DNA from: Ipomoea triloba
Lineage: Eukaryota > Streptophyta > Magnoliopsida > Solanales > Convolvulaceae
Assembly: GCF_003576645.1 (NCBI RefSeq)
Contig: NC_044925.1
Location: 18,238,378 to 18,302,377 of the forward strand
Length of the DNA stretch: 64,000 bases
Reading direction: 5' to 3'
Shown here: positions 32,090 to 44,100 of the stretch, one piece after another
How the letters are laid out: every line of letters begins with the position of its first letter
Position numbering within the stretch: position 1 is the stretch's first letter
Notes under the pieces: generated by a model
Told to the model about the DNA's origin: nothing
Database searches by the model: none
Seen by the model: the letters and a program-made list of their open reading frames with translations, nothing else
Made by a program: the position numbers and the translations under genes

Positions 32090-33450
32090 TCCGAAAATCT
32101 CTGTTCTGATGGTTAAAGTGTTGACTATTCATTTGTGTTTTAAACTACTAGTTTTAGGCTATTAATTATTAGATATAATGGTTAAAGTAGTATACTTGTG
32201 CAATTAAGTATTAGATATAATGGTTAAAGTAGTATACTTGTGCAATTAAGTAGTATATTTGCTGGTTAAAGTAGTATACTTGTGCAATTAAGTAGTATAT
32301 TTGCTCTATAAAGTGTTGTGTTTGATGGTTAAAGTCATGATCATTCATTTGTGATATAAAGTAGTATATTTGCATTATAAAGTATTAGATTTAATGCTTA
32401 AAGTAGTATATTTGCATTATAAAGTATTAGATTTAATGCTTTAAGTGTTGAGTATTCATTGTTGTTATGAAGTAGTATATTTGAGCTAATCCCCCAATTG
32501 AGTATTCATTGTTGTTCATGAATTATTTGTGAGGTTGAAATCTCCGGCAGTTAATGATGAGTCAAAGGAAAATTTGGTAAATGATGGCTCTTTAACATCA
32601 AACATTAACATTATTTTGTCTCTCTTTCTCCTGTCTTTCTTTCACTTCTACTGATATGGAGTAATTAATTTCTTCTTTAACATGCAAATACTTTCCTTTA
32701 GTATGCGTCTGTATAGTCATATATGTTTTTTCACTTCTTGAAATGTTTGTTAAATGTACATTGATCTATTTGTGGCTATTAAATATTGTGTTTGATTGTT
32801 AAAGTATTAGATATAATGGTTAAAGTGTTGAGTATTCATTTGTGTTTTAAAGTACTAGTTTTAGGCTATAAAGTATTAAATTTAATGGTTAAAGTGTTGA
32901 GTATTCATTTGTGTTTAAAAGTACTAGTTTTAGGCTATAAAATATTAAATTTAATGGTTAAAGTGTTGAGTATTCATTTGTGTTTATTAAATTTAATGGT
33001 TAAAGTGTTGAGTATTCATTTGTGTTTATTAAATTTAATGGTTAAAGTGTTGAGTATTCATTTGTGTTTAAAAGTACTAGTTTTAGGCTATAAAGTATTA
33101 AATTTAATGGTTAAAGTGTTGAGTCTTCATTTGTGTTTAAAAGTAGTATGTTTGTGCTATTATGTATTGTGTTTGATGGTTAAAGTGTTGAGTATTATAT
33201 TCATTTGTGTTTAAAAGTACAAGTTCGTTTTAGGTAAAGTATTAAATTTAATGGTTAAAGTTTTGTGTACTCATTTGTATTATAAAGTACTAGTTTTAGG
33301 CTATAAAGTATTAGATTTAATGTTAAAGTGTTGAGTATTCTTTTGTGTTATAAAGTACTAGTTTTAGGTTATAAAGTATTAAATTTAATTTTAAAGTGTT
33401 GAGTATTCATTTGTGTTTAAAAGTAGTACATTTGTGCTATTAAGTGTTGA
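32090..33450 (+). repeat. Minisatellite with TTAAAGTGTTGAGTATTCAT units (block 1)
   Basis: Degenerate tandem units of about 70 bp combine GGTTAAAGTGTTGAGTATTC, ATTTGTGTTTAAAAGTACTA and GTTTTAGGCTATAAAGTATT. The most regular part is at 32800-33130, where shorter 42-bp units (33000-33050) also occur. The continuous frame over 32786-33214 arises from the repeat length and is not a gene. Confidence 0.9.
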
Positions 33451-33903
33451 TGAAAAATGTCAGTCATGCAAAAGGTCATAGTGAACATCTGGCACAGGAA
33501 GCAAATGTAAAGATTTTCACATTTGGTTCATACTGATTGGGGATATGTACTGTACAAAGCTTGTTTTTGCTTTTGTGTTTGCTTCCTTTCTCGAGTTAAC
33601 TAGCAGGAATAACTTTTGGTGGTTTTTCTTTTTTTTTAAAAATTTTTTTTATGTAATTGGCATTTCATCATTTGCATACAAATAACTTCATTTACAATCC
33701 CAGATTATGGTTCTAAGTTTCTTAAGTATAGGTTTTTAGATAAATGTACTCTTTCACTAAATAAAATCAGCCTATAATAGTTGATGTTTAGAGCATTATT
33801 TATTCCATACTGATTACTAGTCCTGTTTTCAGTCCCTAAGCATCTTTAACACTTGTATTGCAAATCTGGTCTACACTTCCTTGCTTATACTTGTTATTAA
33901 CCT

Positions 33904-35303
33904 TGTTGACACTGAAAATTTAACAAATGTAATTAGTTTTTATTAGATTTGAATATATATTTGGATAATATTGATATTATCTAATTTGTTAATTAGATAA
34001 TATCAAAAGAGTTTGAATTTATCAAAACTCTTCTATCCTACTCCTATAAATAGTAGCTTTTATTTCTATGTAAACATCCCGGGAAAATCATAATAAAAGC
34101 AGTAAAAGCCCCCCAAGCTCCTCCATGCCTATCATATTGATCCAAATCTCCAGTTGAAGATCAAGCCATTTGAACACCGGAGGCCCTTCAGAAGAACAAA
34201 CTATAAGTTCTTCTTTGAAGATCAAGCCACTAGAGATCCGGGGTCCCTTCAATGGAGCGTCAAGACATCAATTGAAGAATCAGAGGATCATCTAGAGATA
34301 TTGTACCCACACCCCATATTGATACTTAACATGTAACATGAATTTTGAATCCTATATATATATTCAAATTTCTTTTTTTACAAATTGGCACGCCCAGTGG
34401 GACAGCTCTGCCTCTCATCTCTTCATAGGCACCGATATGGGGGCAAACCACATATGAAATTTGAAATGGAGGAATGTAAATGATACTCCTTGGCACGAGT
34501 TAAAACGGCCTAATGTTTAAGACTCCTTGGCACGAGTAGAAACGGCCTCATATCCATACTCCTTGGCACGAGTGGAAACGGCCTCATATCCATGCTCCTT
34601 GGCACGAGTCAAAACGGCCTTGGCACGAGTCAAAACGGCCTTATATATTTAACTGTAGTGTCGAGACTTCCTTGCACTACATACTTTCGGGTGGTATATT
34701 TTCTCAAGTGGCGTACAAGCAAGTCTCGAGGGGGCATTTGTTGACACTGAAAATTTAACAAATGTAATTAGTTTTTATTTTGTTGACACTGAAAATTTAA
34801 CAAATGTAATTAGTTTTTATTAGATTGACACTGAAAATTTAACAAATGTAATTAGTTTTTATTAGATTTGAATATATATTTGGATAATATTGATATTATC
34901 TAATTTGTTAATTAGATAATATAAAAAGAGTTTGAATTTATCAAAACTCTTCTATCCTACTCCTATAAATAGTAGCTTTTATTTCTATGTAAACATCCCG
35001 GGAAAATCATAATAAAAGCAGTAAAAGCCCCCAAGCTCCTCCATGCCTATCATATTGATCCAAATCTCCAGTTGAAGAACAAGCCATTTGAACACCGGAG
35101 GCCCTTCAGAAGAACAAACATATAAGTTCTTCTTTGAAGATCAAGCCACTAGAGATCCGGGGTCCCTTCAATGGAGCGTCAAGACATCAATTGAAGAATC
35201 AGAGGATCATCTAGAGATATTGTACCCACACCCCATATTGATACTTAACATGTAACAGGAATTTTGAATCCTATATATATATATTCAAATTTCTTTGTTT
35301 ACA
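33904..35303 (+). mobile_element. TRIM-type LTR retrotransposon (1.4 kb) with 5-bp target duplication
   Basis: The 5' LTR 33904-34382 (TGTTGACACTG...TTTACA) and 3' LTR 34739-35303 are near-identical. Flanks are AACCT at 33899-33903 and 35304-35308. A primer-binding-site-like AATTGGCACGCCCAGTGGGA follows the 5' LTR at 34383. A polypurine GAGGGGGCATT precedes the 3' LTR. The 357-bp interior has no gag or pol, only five degenerate 35-40-bp repeats of CTCCTTGGCACGAGT...AAACGGCC (34486-34645). The first 40 bp of the 3' LTR is reiterated three times. LTRs carry CTATAAATAGTAGC, a likely TATA box. It needs proteins in trans. Confidence 0.9.
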
Positions 35304-35834
35304 AACCTACTATTTGTTCAATTTGAATTGCTTATTCATTATTTGGAATTATACGAATTCAAGAGGACAATGCATTGGATATATAATATGAGCAGGTTCT
35401 ATCATTTTGTAGTTTTTTGAATGAACTATGTATTTTTCTTATGAAACAATGCAATAATGTCTGAAGCTTTTGGCTACCTCTCCAGTTTGACTTTGGGCAT
35501 GTCTTTTCCACTAGTTCTTGGACAAAAAGATAGAAGTAATCTAACCCATTGATTTGATACATAAATTTCAAGTTGTGTGCTCTAAATATAGCTTGAAGAT
35601 GTTTTTTTCTCCTTTCCTACTACCTTAGTCCAATGTTTTTCATGTGGGAAAAAGTATAGGTAGATCTTTTTTGTTGGAGTTAGTTTGGTTTGTACCCTTA
35701 TTATACTTTCAATGCTAAACCAATAGATATAGAGGCTTTTTATTTAGTTATCAAATATAAATGTGGTTGAAATCTAATGACGTTGTTGGAGGAATATCAT
35801 GTTTCCCAACTTCTCTTTCATCCTTCACGTGATT

Positions 35835-36430
35835 TAATAAAGTACTAGTTTTAGGCTATAAAATATTAGGTTTAATGGTTAAAGTGTTGAGTATTTATTT
35901 GTGTTTTAAAGTACTAGTTTTAGGCTATAAAATATTAAATTTAATGTTAAAGTGTTGAGTATTAATTGGTGTTTAAAAGTATTATATTTGTGCTATTAAG
36001 TATTGTATTTGATGGTTGAAGTGTTGAGTACTCATTTGTGTTTTAAAGTACTAGGTTTAGGCTATAAAGTATTAAATTTAATGGTTAAAGTGTTGATTGT
36101 TCATTTGTACAATTAAATAGTATATTTGCTCTATAAAATATTGTGTTTGATGGTTAAAGTAGTCATGATCATTCATTTGTGATATAAAGTAGTATATTTG
36201 CATCATAAAGTATTATTTTTAATGTTTTAAGTGTTGAGTATTTATTTTTGTTATGAATTGAATTAGTATATTTGTGCTATTAAGTATTGTGTTTGATGGT
36301 TAAAATGTTGAGTATTCATTTGTGTTACAAAGTACTAGTTTTAGGCTATTACGTATTAAATTTAATGCTAAAGTGTTAACTATTCATTTGTGTTTTAAAG
36401 TACTAGTTTTAGGCTATAAAGTATTAAATT
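35835..36430 (+). repeat. Minisatellite with TTAAAGTGTTGAGTATTCAT units (block 2)
   Basis: These are the same units as at 32090-33450, on the far side of the TRIM and a 530-bp unique stretch. Together they suggest one original array. Confidence 0.88.
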
Positions 36431-36739
36431 GGGTTCTATGTGCTTAAAGTTTTAATAAATAGAATAAACTCAAATTTGAAAATTAGATGATAAAGTGTAG
36501 AGGAACTGCTTGGACACTTTGGACGTGAAGAACATAGGAAACGCATAAAAATGGAGCTTAAAATTTGATAAACTAAATTAATAAAACTGGGCTAAAAAAA
36601 GGCCCATGTCTGATTGTTAAAAAACTAGCCCAAAAAAAATTAATCCATAAATTAAATATGATCCAAATTATGTGATCCGACCCGTCTCACGGATTGAGAC
36701 CCGTGAGACGGTCTCACACAAGTGTTACCCATTAATTGT

Positions 36740-37330
36740 TTATTTTTGATTGATTACATGTAAAATGACTTATAAGAATATAATAATATTGTGCTATTTA
36801 CTTAGCTCTTAAATTACGTACTTTTACAATTTATTGTTCTTGTCATGCTATTAATTATTCAATAATAACGTTATAGTTATAAAGAAATACTCGATTGTTA
36901 ATAATAATTCAATATGAAAAATATAAATTCAAATAAAAAAGAATAAACATAAGTTATTAATAATAATTCGAACATAACAGTTTAACACAATTATTTTATA
37001 TATATAAAGAGCCATCGTTATATTGTAGACCAAGGTCTATAGTGCACCGTGGACACTGGTCTAATATACAGAAATACAGAATTCATGTTCATAAATGTAT
37101 AGAATTATATAGCTGAGGACACATAAACACTTAACATATTCAATCATATTTTGCTACCAGTCAAGTCACAAAGAGGAAAGAAAAAGAAAAGGAATTTTGA
37201 TGTAGCCACTTTATAGGGGCTCATATGAAGAAAATAAACTATCAGGTTATATCAGGGAGTAAAATTTGAGAATATATGTAATAAAACTCAAAAGAAAAAA
37301 CACAGTATACTGTTAGGCCTCACATTAGCT
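36740..37330. other. Region upstream of the S-RLK pseudogene
   Basis: AT-rich. 37012-37075 carries the ATCGTTATATTGTAGACCAA / GTGGACACTGGTC motif related to the palindrome family at 10862 and 19391. No other gene is seen. Confidence 0.45.
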
Positions 37331-37333
37331 AGC

Positions 37334-37344
37334 ACTATATAATA
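37334..37344 (+). promoter_or_regulatory. TATA box of the S-RLK pseudogene
   Basis: CTATATAATAC lies about 40 bp before the ATG at 37379, a plausible core promoter with a very short leader. It is sequence-based only. Confidence 0.5.
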
Positions 37345-37866
37345 CGGGAGCTCACAATTGTGCTAAGTCGGAAATTAAATGGAAGAGAATATTTTAAAAG
37401 TGTGGGTTTCTTGGCTCCCTCTTGTGATGCTGTTTAATACTACTCCATTTTGTTATGGAGTAGAAACAATTTCTGGGAACAAATATTTAACTCAAACTAC
37501 AACTATATCCTCCCCGAATGAAAGATTCGAGCTGGGTTTCTTCAGACCCGGCCAATCTTCCAACTATTACGTGGGTATTTGGTACAAAAACATCTCCCCG
37601 CAAGCAGTAGTTTGGGTAGCAAACAGGGTGGCACCGCTCCCCTCCGCCGCAATCGCCTCCGCCAAACTGAGAATCCTAGACGGCAACCTGGTGATCACAC
37701 ACAGCGAAACTCATCAGCTCTGTGCTAGCAACACTTGGAGATGACGGAAACTTGGTATTGAGTGACAACTCGACAGCCCCACTTTGGCAAAGCTTTGACC
37801 ACCCAACCGACACACTTCTGCCGGGTTCCAAGCTCGGATATAATAAGCTCACCAAAACCAAACAGG

Positions 37867-38335
37867 TGCGTACACAAGAAAATTGAATATATCTATACGG
37901 GGTTCAAAATTCCTATTACATGTTACATGTGGGTACAATATCTCTATGTATGATCCTCTGATTTTTCAATCCATTGAAGAGCTTCCGGATTGATTTTTCA
38001 ATCGATGTCTTGAATGCTCCATTGAAGAGCCTCCGGATCAATCGATGTCTTCCTGATTTCTAATAGCTTGATCAGAAGGGCCTCCGGATTCAAATGGCTT
38101 AATTTTCAAAGAACTTGTATGTTTGTTCTTCTGAAGGGCCTTATATGTTCTAAGATGAATACATAGAAACGAAAGGTCCTATTTATATATATATAGCTGT
38201 AAGATAGAAGAGTTTTGATAAGTTCAAACTCTTTTGATATTATTTCATTAACAAATTAGATAATATCAATATTATCCAAATATATATATTCAAATCTAAT
38301 AAAAATTAATTATATTTATCAAATTTTCTGTGTCA
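37867..38335 (-). mobile_element. Solo LTR of the TRIM family inside S-RLK exon 1
   Basis: The reverse complement matches the LTRs at 33904-35303 along its length (AGATAATATCAATATTATCC, AGTTTTGATAA, TGTTCTTCTGAAGGGCC, TGTGGGTACAATATCTCTA), but is clearly diverged. It is flanked by ACAGG at 37862-37866 and 38336-38340. Removing the LTR and one repeat rejoins the codons in frame (TKQ to VFTSW). It is therefore a solo LTR left by recombination between the two LTRs of a full element. Confidence 0.88.
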
Positions 38336-39077
38336 ACAGGTGTTCACGTCGTGGAAAAACTCAGACGATCCCGCACCCGGCCTATTTTCTTTTAGCAATG
38401 ATGGCAACGTCACGGTTCAATTATGGAACGGTACTGAGGAATACTGGAACAGCGGGCCCACCTACAATTTCACCATCGTTCACAACGAGAACGAGAGTTA
38501 CTTTACTTTTACTGTATCACCAACCCTAATAGCAAGAGGTATACTAGACATAAATGGGCAACGGAAGGGGATGGCGTGGTTAGAGGCTGGACAGGAGTGG
38601 GTGCCAATCGTGGTTCAACCCGCACAAGAATGCGACGTTTATGCCTACTGCGGCCCATTCGGCATCTGCACCCAAACTTCATCGCCCGTTTGTGGTTGTT
38701 TGTATGGTTTCAAGTACAAATCACACAAACGCTGGGGTTTGAATCAATTCTCTGATGGCTGTGTAAGGAACACCAGTTTGAATTTGAAGTGTGGAACTAA
38801 TAATTACCAAGAAGAGGGCATGGCCGATAGCTTCAAAATGTATCCAAATGTGAGATTGCCAAGACATCCTCAAAACATCACAACTCAGAATCAGGCAGAA
38901 TGTGAGTCCACTTGTCTCCACAATTGTTCTTCTACTGCCTACGCTTATCATAACACCAATGCTGGTTGCTCACTTAGTCACTTTGGGTTGGACAACTCCT
39001 CAACCTCAAACACTTTGATGGTAATGGAAGCACCATTTACATCAGACTTGCTGCCTCTGAATTTTCAAACCTCAAAG

Positions 39078-39694
39078 GTAATGTAATTACAATACAATAC
39101 TGCCTCAGCACAACAATTTCCCCACCACATGGTTCTGATACCACTTATAGTTATTAGGATCTAACAATAATCACTATGCCAAAAGTTATAGTTACTACCA
39201 GATCAGAGGCACAACTTTATTAATGGGCTATATCACTCAAAACAACATCTAGCGAAATAACACTAAATTATACAAGCTATATATATTTTTAGGTTAATAT
39301 TTAATATTTTTGTATTAACTATTAAAGAATTATATACTTTATAATTATTAGTCTTTAAAAAATTAAGAATATCTAAGCAAATTTTTATAAAATAAAAAAA
39401 AATACATGGGCGCCTCGATTAATCCCGCCTGGGCGTCCTAGGCACTAGGCGCTCCCGAGAGCCTAGCGATTTTTTCAACCATGGTTCTGATACCACTTAT
39501 ATTATTAGGATCCAACAATAATCACTATACCAAAAGTTATAGTTACTAGCAGATCAGAGGCACAACTTTATTTTTTAATACCCCCATTTTCGAGAGGCAG
39601 GTTCGTCTGCCCAACAAATACTCATGTTGAACTAGCTTAACTGCAACTCCTACTTTGTGTTTAATGTAATTTTCTTTTCATGTTATTAATTGCA
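39078..39694 (+). repeat. S-RLK intron 1 with a direct repeat and element debris
   Basis: A segment of about 87 bp (GGTTCTGATACCACTTATA...AGATCAGAGGCACAACTTTA) occurs at about 39129-39215 and again at 39481-39571. On the minus strand it includes TGGTATCAGAACC, resembling a copia primer-binding site. Between the copies, 39390-39480 (GGGCGCC..., CGCCTGGGCGTCCTAGGC, CCTAGCGATTTTTTCAACCA) matches the right end of the 53333-54135 element, so a fragment of that family sits inside the intron. Confidence 0.6.
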
Positions 39695-41446
39695 GATACA
39701 AACTCAAAGCAGTTGTTAGGCAAGCTCAAAGCTATCATAGCTAGTGTAGCAGTTGCTGCAGCAGCTCTAGTTGCATGCACTATTTTCTGCGTCTGTTACA
39801 AAAGGAGAAGAGCAGCATTGAAAATAACAGGTAGTTTAGTTGTAGATCAGAGAAAATTTTCCGTTTTGACATCCATTAATTAAAACCATATTTTGAGTAT
39901 TTGAAATAGCGTTTTCTGTTCACTTCAGAACTTGCAATGGACGCAATAATGGATACAACGATAGATGAAGATACAGATGAGAACGGCATTGGCGTCCCAC
40001 TCATCACTTTCAAAAGCATATTGGAAGCTACAAACAACTTTTCTGATGCAAATAAGCTAGGAGAAGGAGGCTTTGGTCCAGTTTATAAGGTTATCAGCGA
40101 ATTATTATCTCTTTAGATGTCCATTTCAGGTTGTTTTTGCCTTTCTATAATACCAAATAATGGAAATGGTATTGCAGGGTATGCTTCTCGATGGGCAAGA
40201 AATTGCAATAAAAAGATTATCAAGTCAATCTAGTTAAGGAATCAACGAATTTACGAATGAAGTTGTATTAATTGGAAAGCTTCAACACAAAAATCTCGTT
40301 AAACTTGTAGGTTACTGCACACAAGTGGGAGAAAAGATCTTGCTATATGAATATATGCCAAACAAGAGTTTAGACACCTTCATATTTGGTAAGTTGTAGT
40401 CTTTGGTATTCCATTGATCAACTATATATTAATAAATTCAGTATTCCAATAGTATTATATTGTACGTTTTCACAATTTAGATCAAACACGTCGACAATTG
40501 TTGGATTGGAGCAAAAGGTTTGACATTATATTGGGAATTGTTCGAGGACTTGTATATCTTCATCATGATTCAAGATTGAGAATCATTCATAGGGACATGA
40601 AAACAAATAACATTTTATTAGATGAAGAAATGACGCCCAAGATTTCAGATTTTGGATTAGCGAGACTGGTTGCTGGAAATACATTTGAAACAATTACCAA
40701 AAAAGTTGCAGGCACCTAGTAAGTAGTACTTAACTTGAATTATGGAGTAAATCTTCGAGATCCATAATTTTTAATACATATCTCAAGACAAATTTACTTA
40801 ATATTTTGGATATTTACTTACTCTTCTTTTCATTTTGTACAATTCATGCATCATATTTGAATTGGATTGTGTGTTACGGTAATAATAAAGCGGTTACATG
40901 TCTCCTGAATATGCACTAAGTGGACTCTTCTCAACTAAGTCTGATGTGTTTAGTTTTGAAGTGATCATACTCGAAATAATTTGTGAAAAGAAAAACACAT
41001 CATTTTATCAGCATGAAGAAGTCTCAAACCTTTTAGGCTATGTAAGTGAAGAAACCTTATAAACCTTAATGAGTTAGTATTTTTCAATTTTACAATGTTA
41101 GACTTGATTTACTATTCTTTTTCTTGTATTATCCCAGTCATGGAAATTATGGAATGAAGGGAATGCAATGGATTTATTAGATGACTCAGTACTAGTAGAA
41201 TGCTATAAAGAATGTGAAGTGTTGAAGTGCATAAACGTTGGGTTGTTATGTGTTGAAGAAGATCCAAATCGTCGTCCTAGCATGCCTAATGCATTTCTAA
41301 TGTTAACAGATGAAAGTATGAATCTACCAAAACCAAATCAACCAGCTTTTGTTACAAGAAATCGGATTTACAATGACTCTTCTACTGTAGAATATGATAA
41401 ACCGTGCTCCAATCATTTGACTTTTTCAGCACAAGAAGGTCGTTAG

Positions 41447-42050
41447 GAATTTGTAATAATAATATAATAAGTTGTTTGTTCTATAAGCTTTGTTTTAGCA
41501 ATAGGTGCACTGTTTGAAAGATAATCTTAATGTCGTCTACTTTGTATTTATTTTTCTATAAGAAAGTAATTTCGACATTACAAGCTATTAAATTATAAAT
41601 TTGTTACTTGTTTAGCATTCCACTTTAATGCATATGTTTTATGCATATATTTTTTTTAAACTTCTTGTTCAGGTGAAATTTCCTCACTCCTAGAGTCCCA
41701 CAGGCGGAGAGGTAAATAATGGTCACTCAACATCTCATTAAGAGAATAGTACGTGTCAGAAGGAAGCCACCACATTGGTGTAACTCCAATTGGGGGTGGA
41801 TCCAAAAATACCATTAAGTATGTAAGGGCGAAAACTTAAAAAACTTCAAAACATGATAAAAATATATTTATGATAAAATATGAAATGGTTGAAATAAATT
41901 ACACATAATTTCTATTAATATGCTATTCATAAATACTTTTCTCAATATGATATTCATAAATAGTTTATAATTTAATTAGATCAACTCTAAAATAAGATGC
42001 TTACCTACTACCAACTAAGCAATCTCAACCTTTGGTATTTTTTTTGTATA
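41447..42050. other. 3' flank of S-RLK, non-coding
   Basis: There is a probable 3' UTR just after the stop. The rest is AT-rich with no recognisable gene. Confidence 0.45.
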
Positions 42051-42051
42051 A

Positions 42052-43125
42052 TCTTCTACTATAATAAAGCAGAACCTTTTTAGTAAATAAAAAAAGAAAA
42101 AATTTCCCGCCAAAACAATACTAGGTCATTTTGGATGCTAGAATATTTAGTTTAATTAAATGTTTTTGGAACTTTTCGTTATCCAATGTGTATTGGATTT
42201 GGAAGACTAACAAATGCTTACATTTATTAAAACTATTGAGATTTTTATTGCAAAATAATTAATCACTGATCATTATTGATTACACAACCTTGAATACCGT
42301 GTCTGTTCATTTTCAAAATAAAACTCTCAATTATAAATCATTAAAACGACATGTTGGTACACTATATTATATCAGATTTCAAATTATAATACCCTGATAA
42401 AAATAAACTGCAGAATACCCAGAGTTGAGGACGCATTAAATTACACCTCCTAGCCTGTTCAATATCCAATACATATTAATAAGTACGGAGTTATAAATGT
42501 TGGTGCATGTATTTATAGAATCAAAACACTCCTATAAATAGTGCAAAGTTCATACAGTTTGCTGCTGCACATACTCATGCATGCTTCTTTAAATCTTTAA
42601 ACATAAACGAAGAGATTTTTGTTAGAAAATGCCCCCCCGAATACATCCTTGCTTCTCAGGTTTGCCCTCTACATACGAGAGCAATAAGAGTCCGTTTGGT
42701 CAGAACTTATGAGGTCCCTGTGGAGGAAACACAAGCAAGAGCAAATAATGTCTCTTCCATGACGAAGAGGTAAGGTTAATACATATTGTGCAGTAATATC
42801 TATTCTGAACATATGGATTGCATAATAATAAATCTATGTTATTTCATAATACTGTTGCTGCCTAATGCTCTTCACTTAGTATTCATCAAGAAAAAGACCT
42901 TTCAAAAATTATTGAAGAATATGGAGATGATGAATCCGATATGGTAATGTTATCTGCCTATCATTTTAAGCCTATATATATGAACATATTTCTACTATTA
43001 AGATGCTATGTTATCATATTCTAACTATTTTTGAAGAATTAATTACTTAGGAGGAATCAGCAACTGATGAAGTTAATAGGCCAAACCATGGCTGCCAGCA
43101 AGGAAAGAAAGGAGAGTAGCAATTT
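42052..43125 (+). other. Unrecognised spliced-looking region, possible Helitron 5' part
   Basis: TCTTCTACTATAATAAAGCA at about 42052 resembles plant Helitron 5' termini. Downstream, three exon-like pieces with GT/AG borders can be read: about 42632-42770 (RVRLVRTYEVPVEETQARA), 42881-42943 (IHQEKDLSKIIEEYGDDESD) and 43051-43119 (EESATDEVNRPNHG, ending in TAG). I do not recognise the protein. No Helitron 3' end was found nearby. Treat this as a hypothesis. Confidence 0.25.
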
Positions 43126-44100
43126 AGTCCTTTGACCAAAGGATGTCTTTTAGATGAGTTTTCTTTCAATGTTTTGTGTATTTGTTGTATTTATTTAACA
43201 TTACTCTTATATTTCTGTTTCCTATTACTTTAGTCATAATTTCAGGTCACTCAAAACAATAAAGGGCAGCAATTCATGTTCCAGATGATGTTTTATTATA
43301 TACTCAGATTTAAAGGGCAGACTATTTTGATCATCGTCTGCCTATTCTATATTTATATTTTCAGGCATCAACAGAATGTTTGAAAGTCATGTATATTGAG
43401 CATTTGGTTGAAGCTTGACCATTAGCAGGAGGAAGAAATACATTATTCAAGAGACACATTGGGAGGAAGATTAGTGTTTGAGCAATCACTATAATACAAA
43501 AATTATTTATTATTCTCACCCACTTATATTAGTGGTAAACAGAGATTTGTGGTTCAAAAAACATTAACCAAATTATACATCTGATGTTTCTGTTTTATGG
43601 TATGTTTTTTTTTTCTTATTTTACATTCTCACTAAAAATATTGTTATTCCCAGTAGCATTTAAGTGATAAAGATTTCATTTTAGTCAGGACATTGCTTAG
43701 TTTGGGATGGACATGAAGTCATTTACTACTGAAACAGATGGGACATGAAGCAGGACATTCCTTAGTTTAGGATCTTTTTCTACTGGCTTTTTATAATGAT
43801 AGTTGTGATTATTTAGGATCATTTTTTACAACCAGAATACTATATTTATCCAGTTTGTAGCTCATTTTTTAAATAGCATATCTCTTCTGGGTGTTTTCAG
43901 ACAAAATAAGCAAATTTTATGCTTGCAAATAAATTTGGCAGAAAATCAAAGTATTGAACACCAAACAAAAGAAATTTCAGACAATTAAATAACATATTGT
44001 TGCTTTATTAACAGTATAACAATTAACATAATTAACAGTATAACAATTAACATAATTAACAGTATAAAAATTAAAAATTTTGAAAAATAACATATGACCA
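43126..44100. other. Non-coding stretch
   Basis: AT-rich. Short tandem AACAGTATAACAATTAACAT units occur at 44010-44065. No gene is seen. Confidence 0.4.

Larger units (their letters stand above)
31581..36730. mobile_element. 5.15-kb MULE-type element with perfect 9-bp target duplication
   Basis: The left TIR GGCAAAAACTTATGTGAGAC and right TIR (reverse-complemented) GGGTAACACTTGTGTGAGAC continue as CGTCTCACGGATCTC and CCGTGAGACGGGTCGG, about 70 bp in all. The TIR itself contains a GAGACSGTCTC-type palindrome. The flanks 31572-31580 and 36731-36739 are identical ATTAATTGT. The inside holds a pyrimidine-rich gene-like leader (31640-31881), a large minisatellite (32090-33450 and 35835-36430) and a nested TRIM (33904-35303). 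No transposase is present, so it depends on one in trans. The 156-bp element at 23157 has the same ends. Confidence 0.88.
37379..41446 (+). pseudogene. G-type lectin S-receptor-like Ser/Thr kinase, disrupted
   Basis: The seven-exon layout is the S-domain RLK standard. Exon 1 (37379-39077) has a signal peptide, B-lectin (FELGFFRPGQSSNYYVGIWY, VVWVANR), S-locus glycoprotein domain (VFTSWKNSDDPAPG), EGF-like cysteines and a PAN domain. Exon 2 (39695-39830) is the membrane segment followed by CVCYKRRR. Exons 3-7 (39929-40089, 40179-40389, 40481-40719, 40891-41041, 41138-41446) are the kinase: [41 protein letters not shown]. Lesions are a 1-nt frame shift near 37695, a solo LTR at 37867-38335, an 8-bp tandem duplication (TCACTTAG) at 38970-38985, and TAA at 40235-40237 in exon 4. 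No full receptor can be made. Such receptors act at the plasma membrane in recognition of self, microbes or damage. Confidence 0.9.

Noticed and set aside
32786..33214. A 142-codon frame encoding a repetitive MVKVLSIHLC protein
   Set aside because: It follows the minisatellite unit, whose lengths happen to be multiples of three. There is no signal for a real protein.
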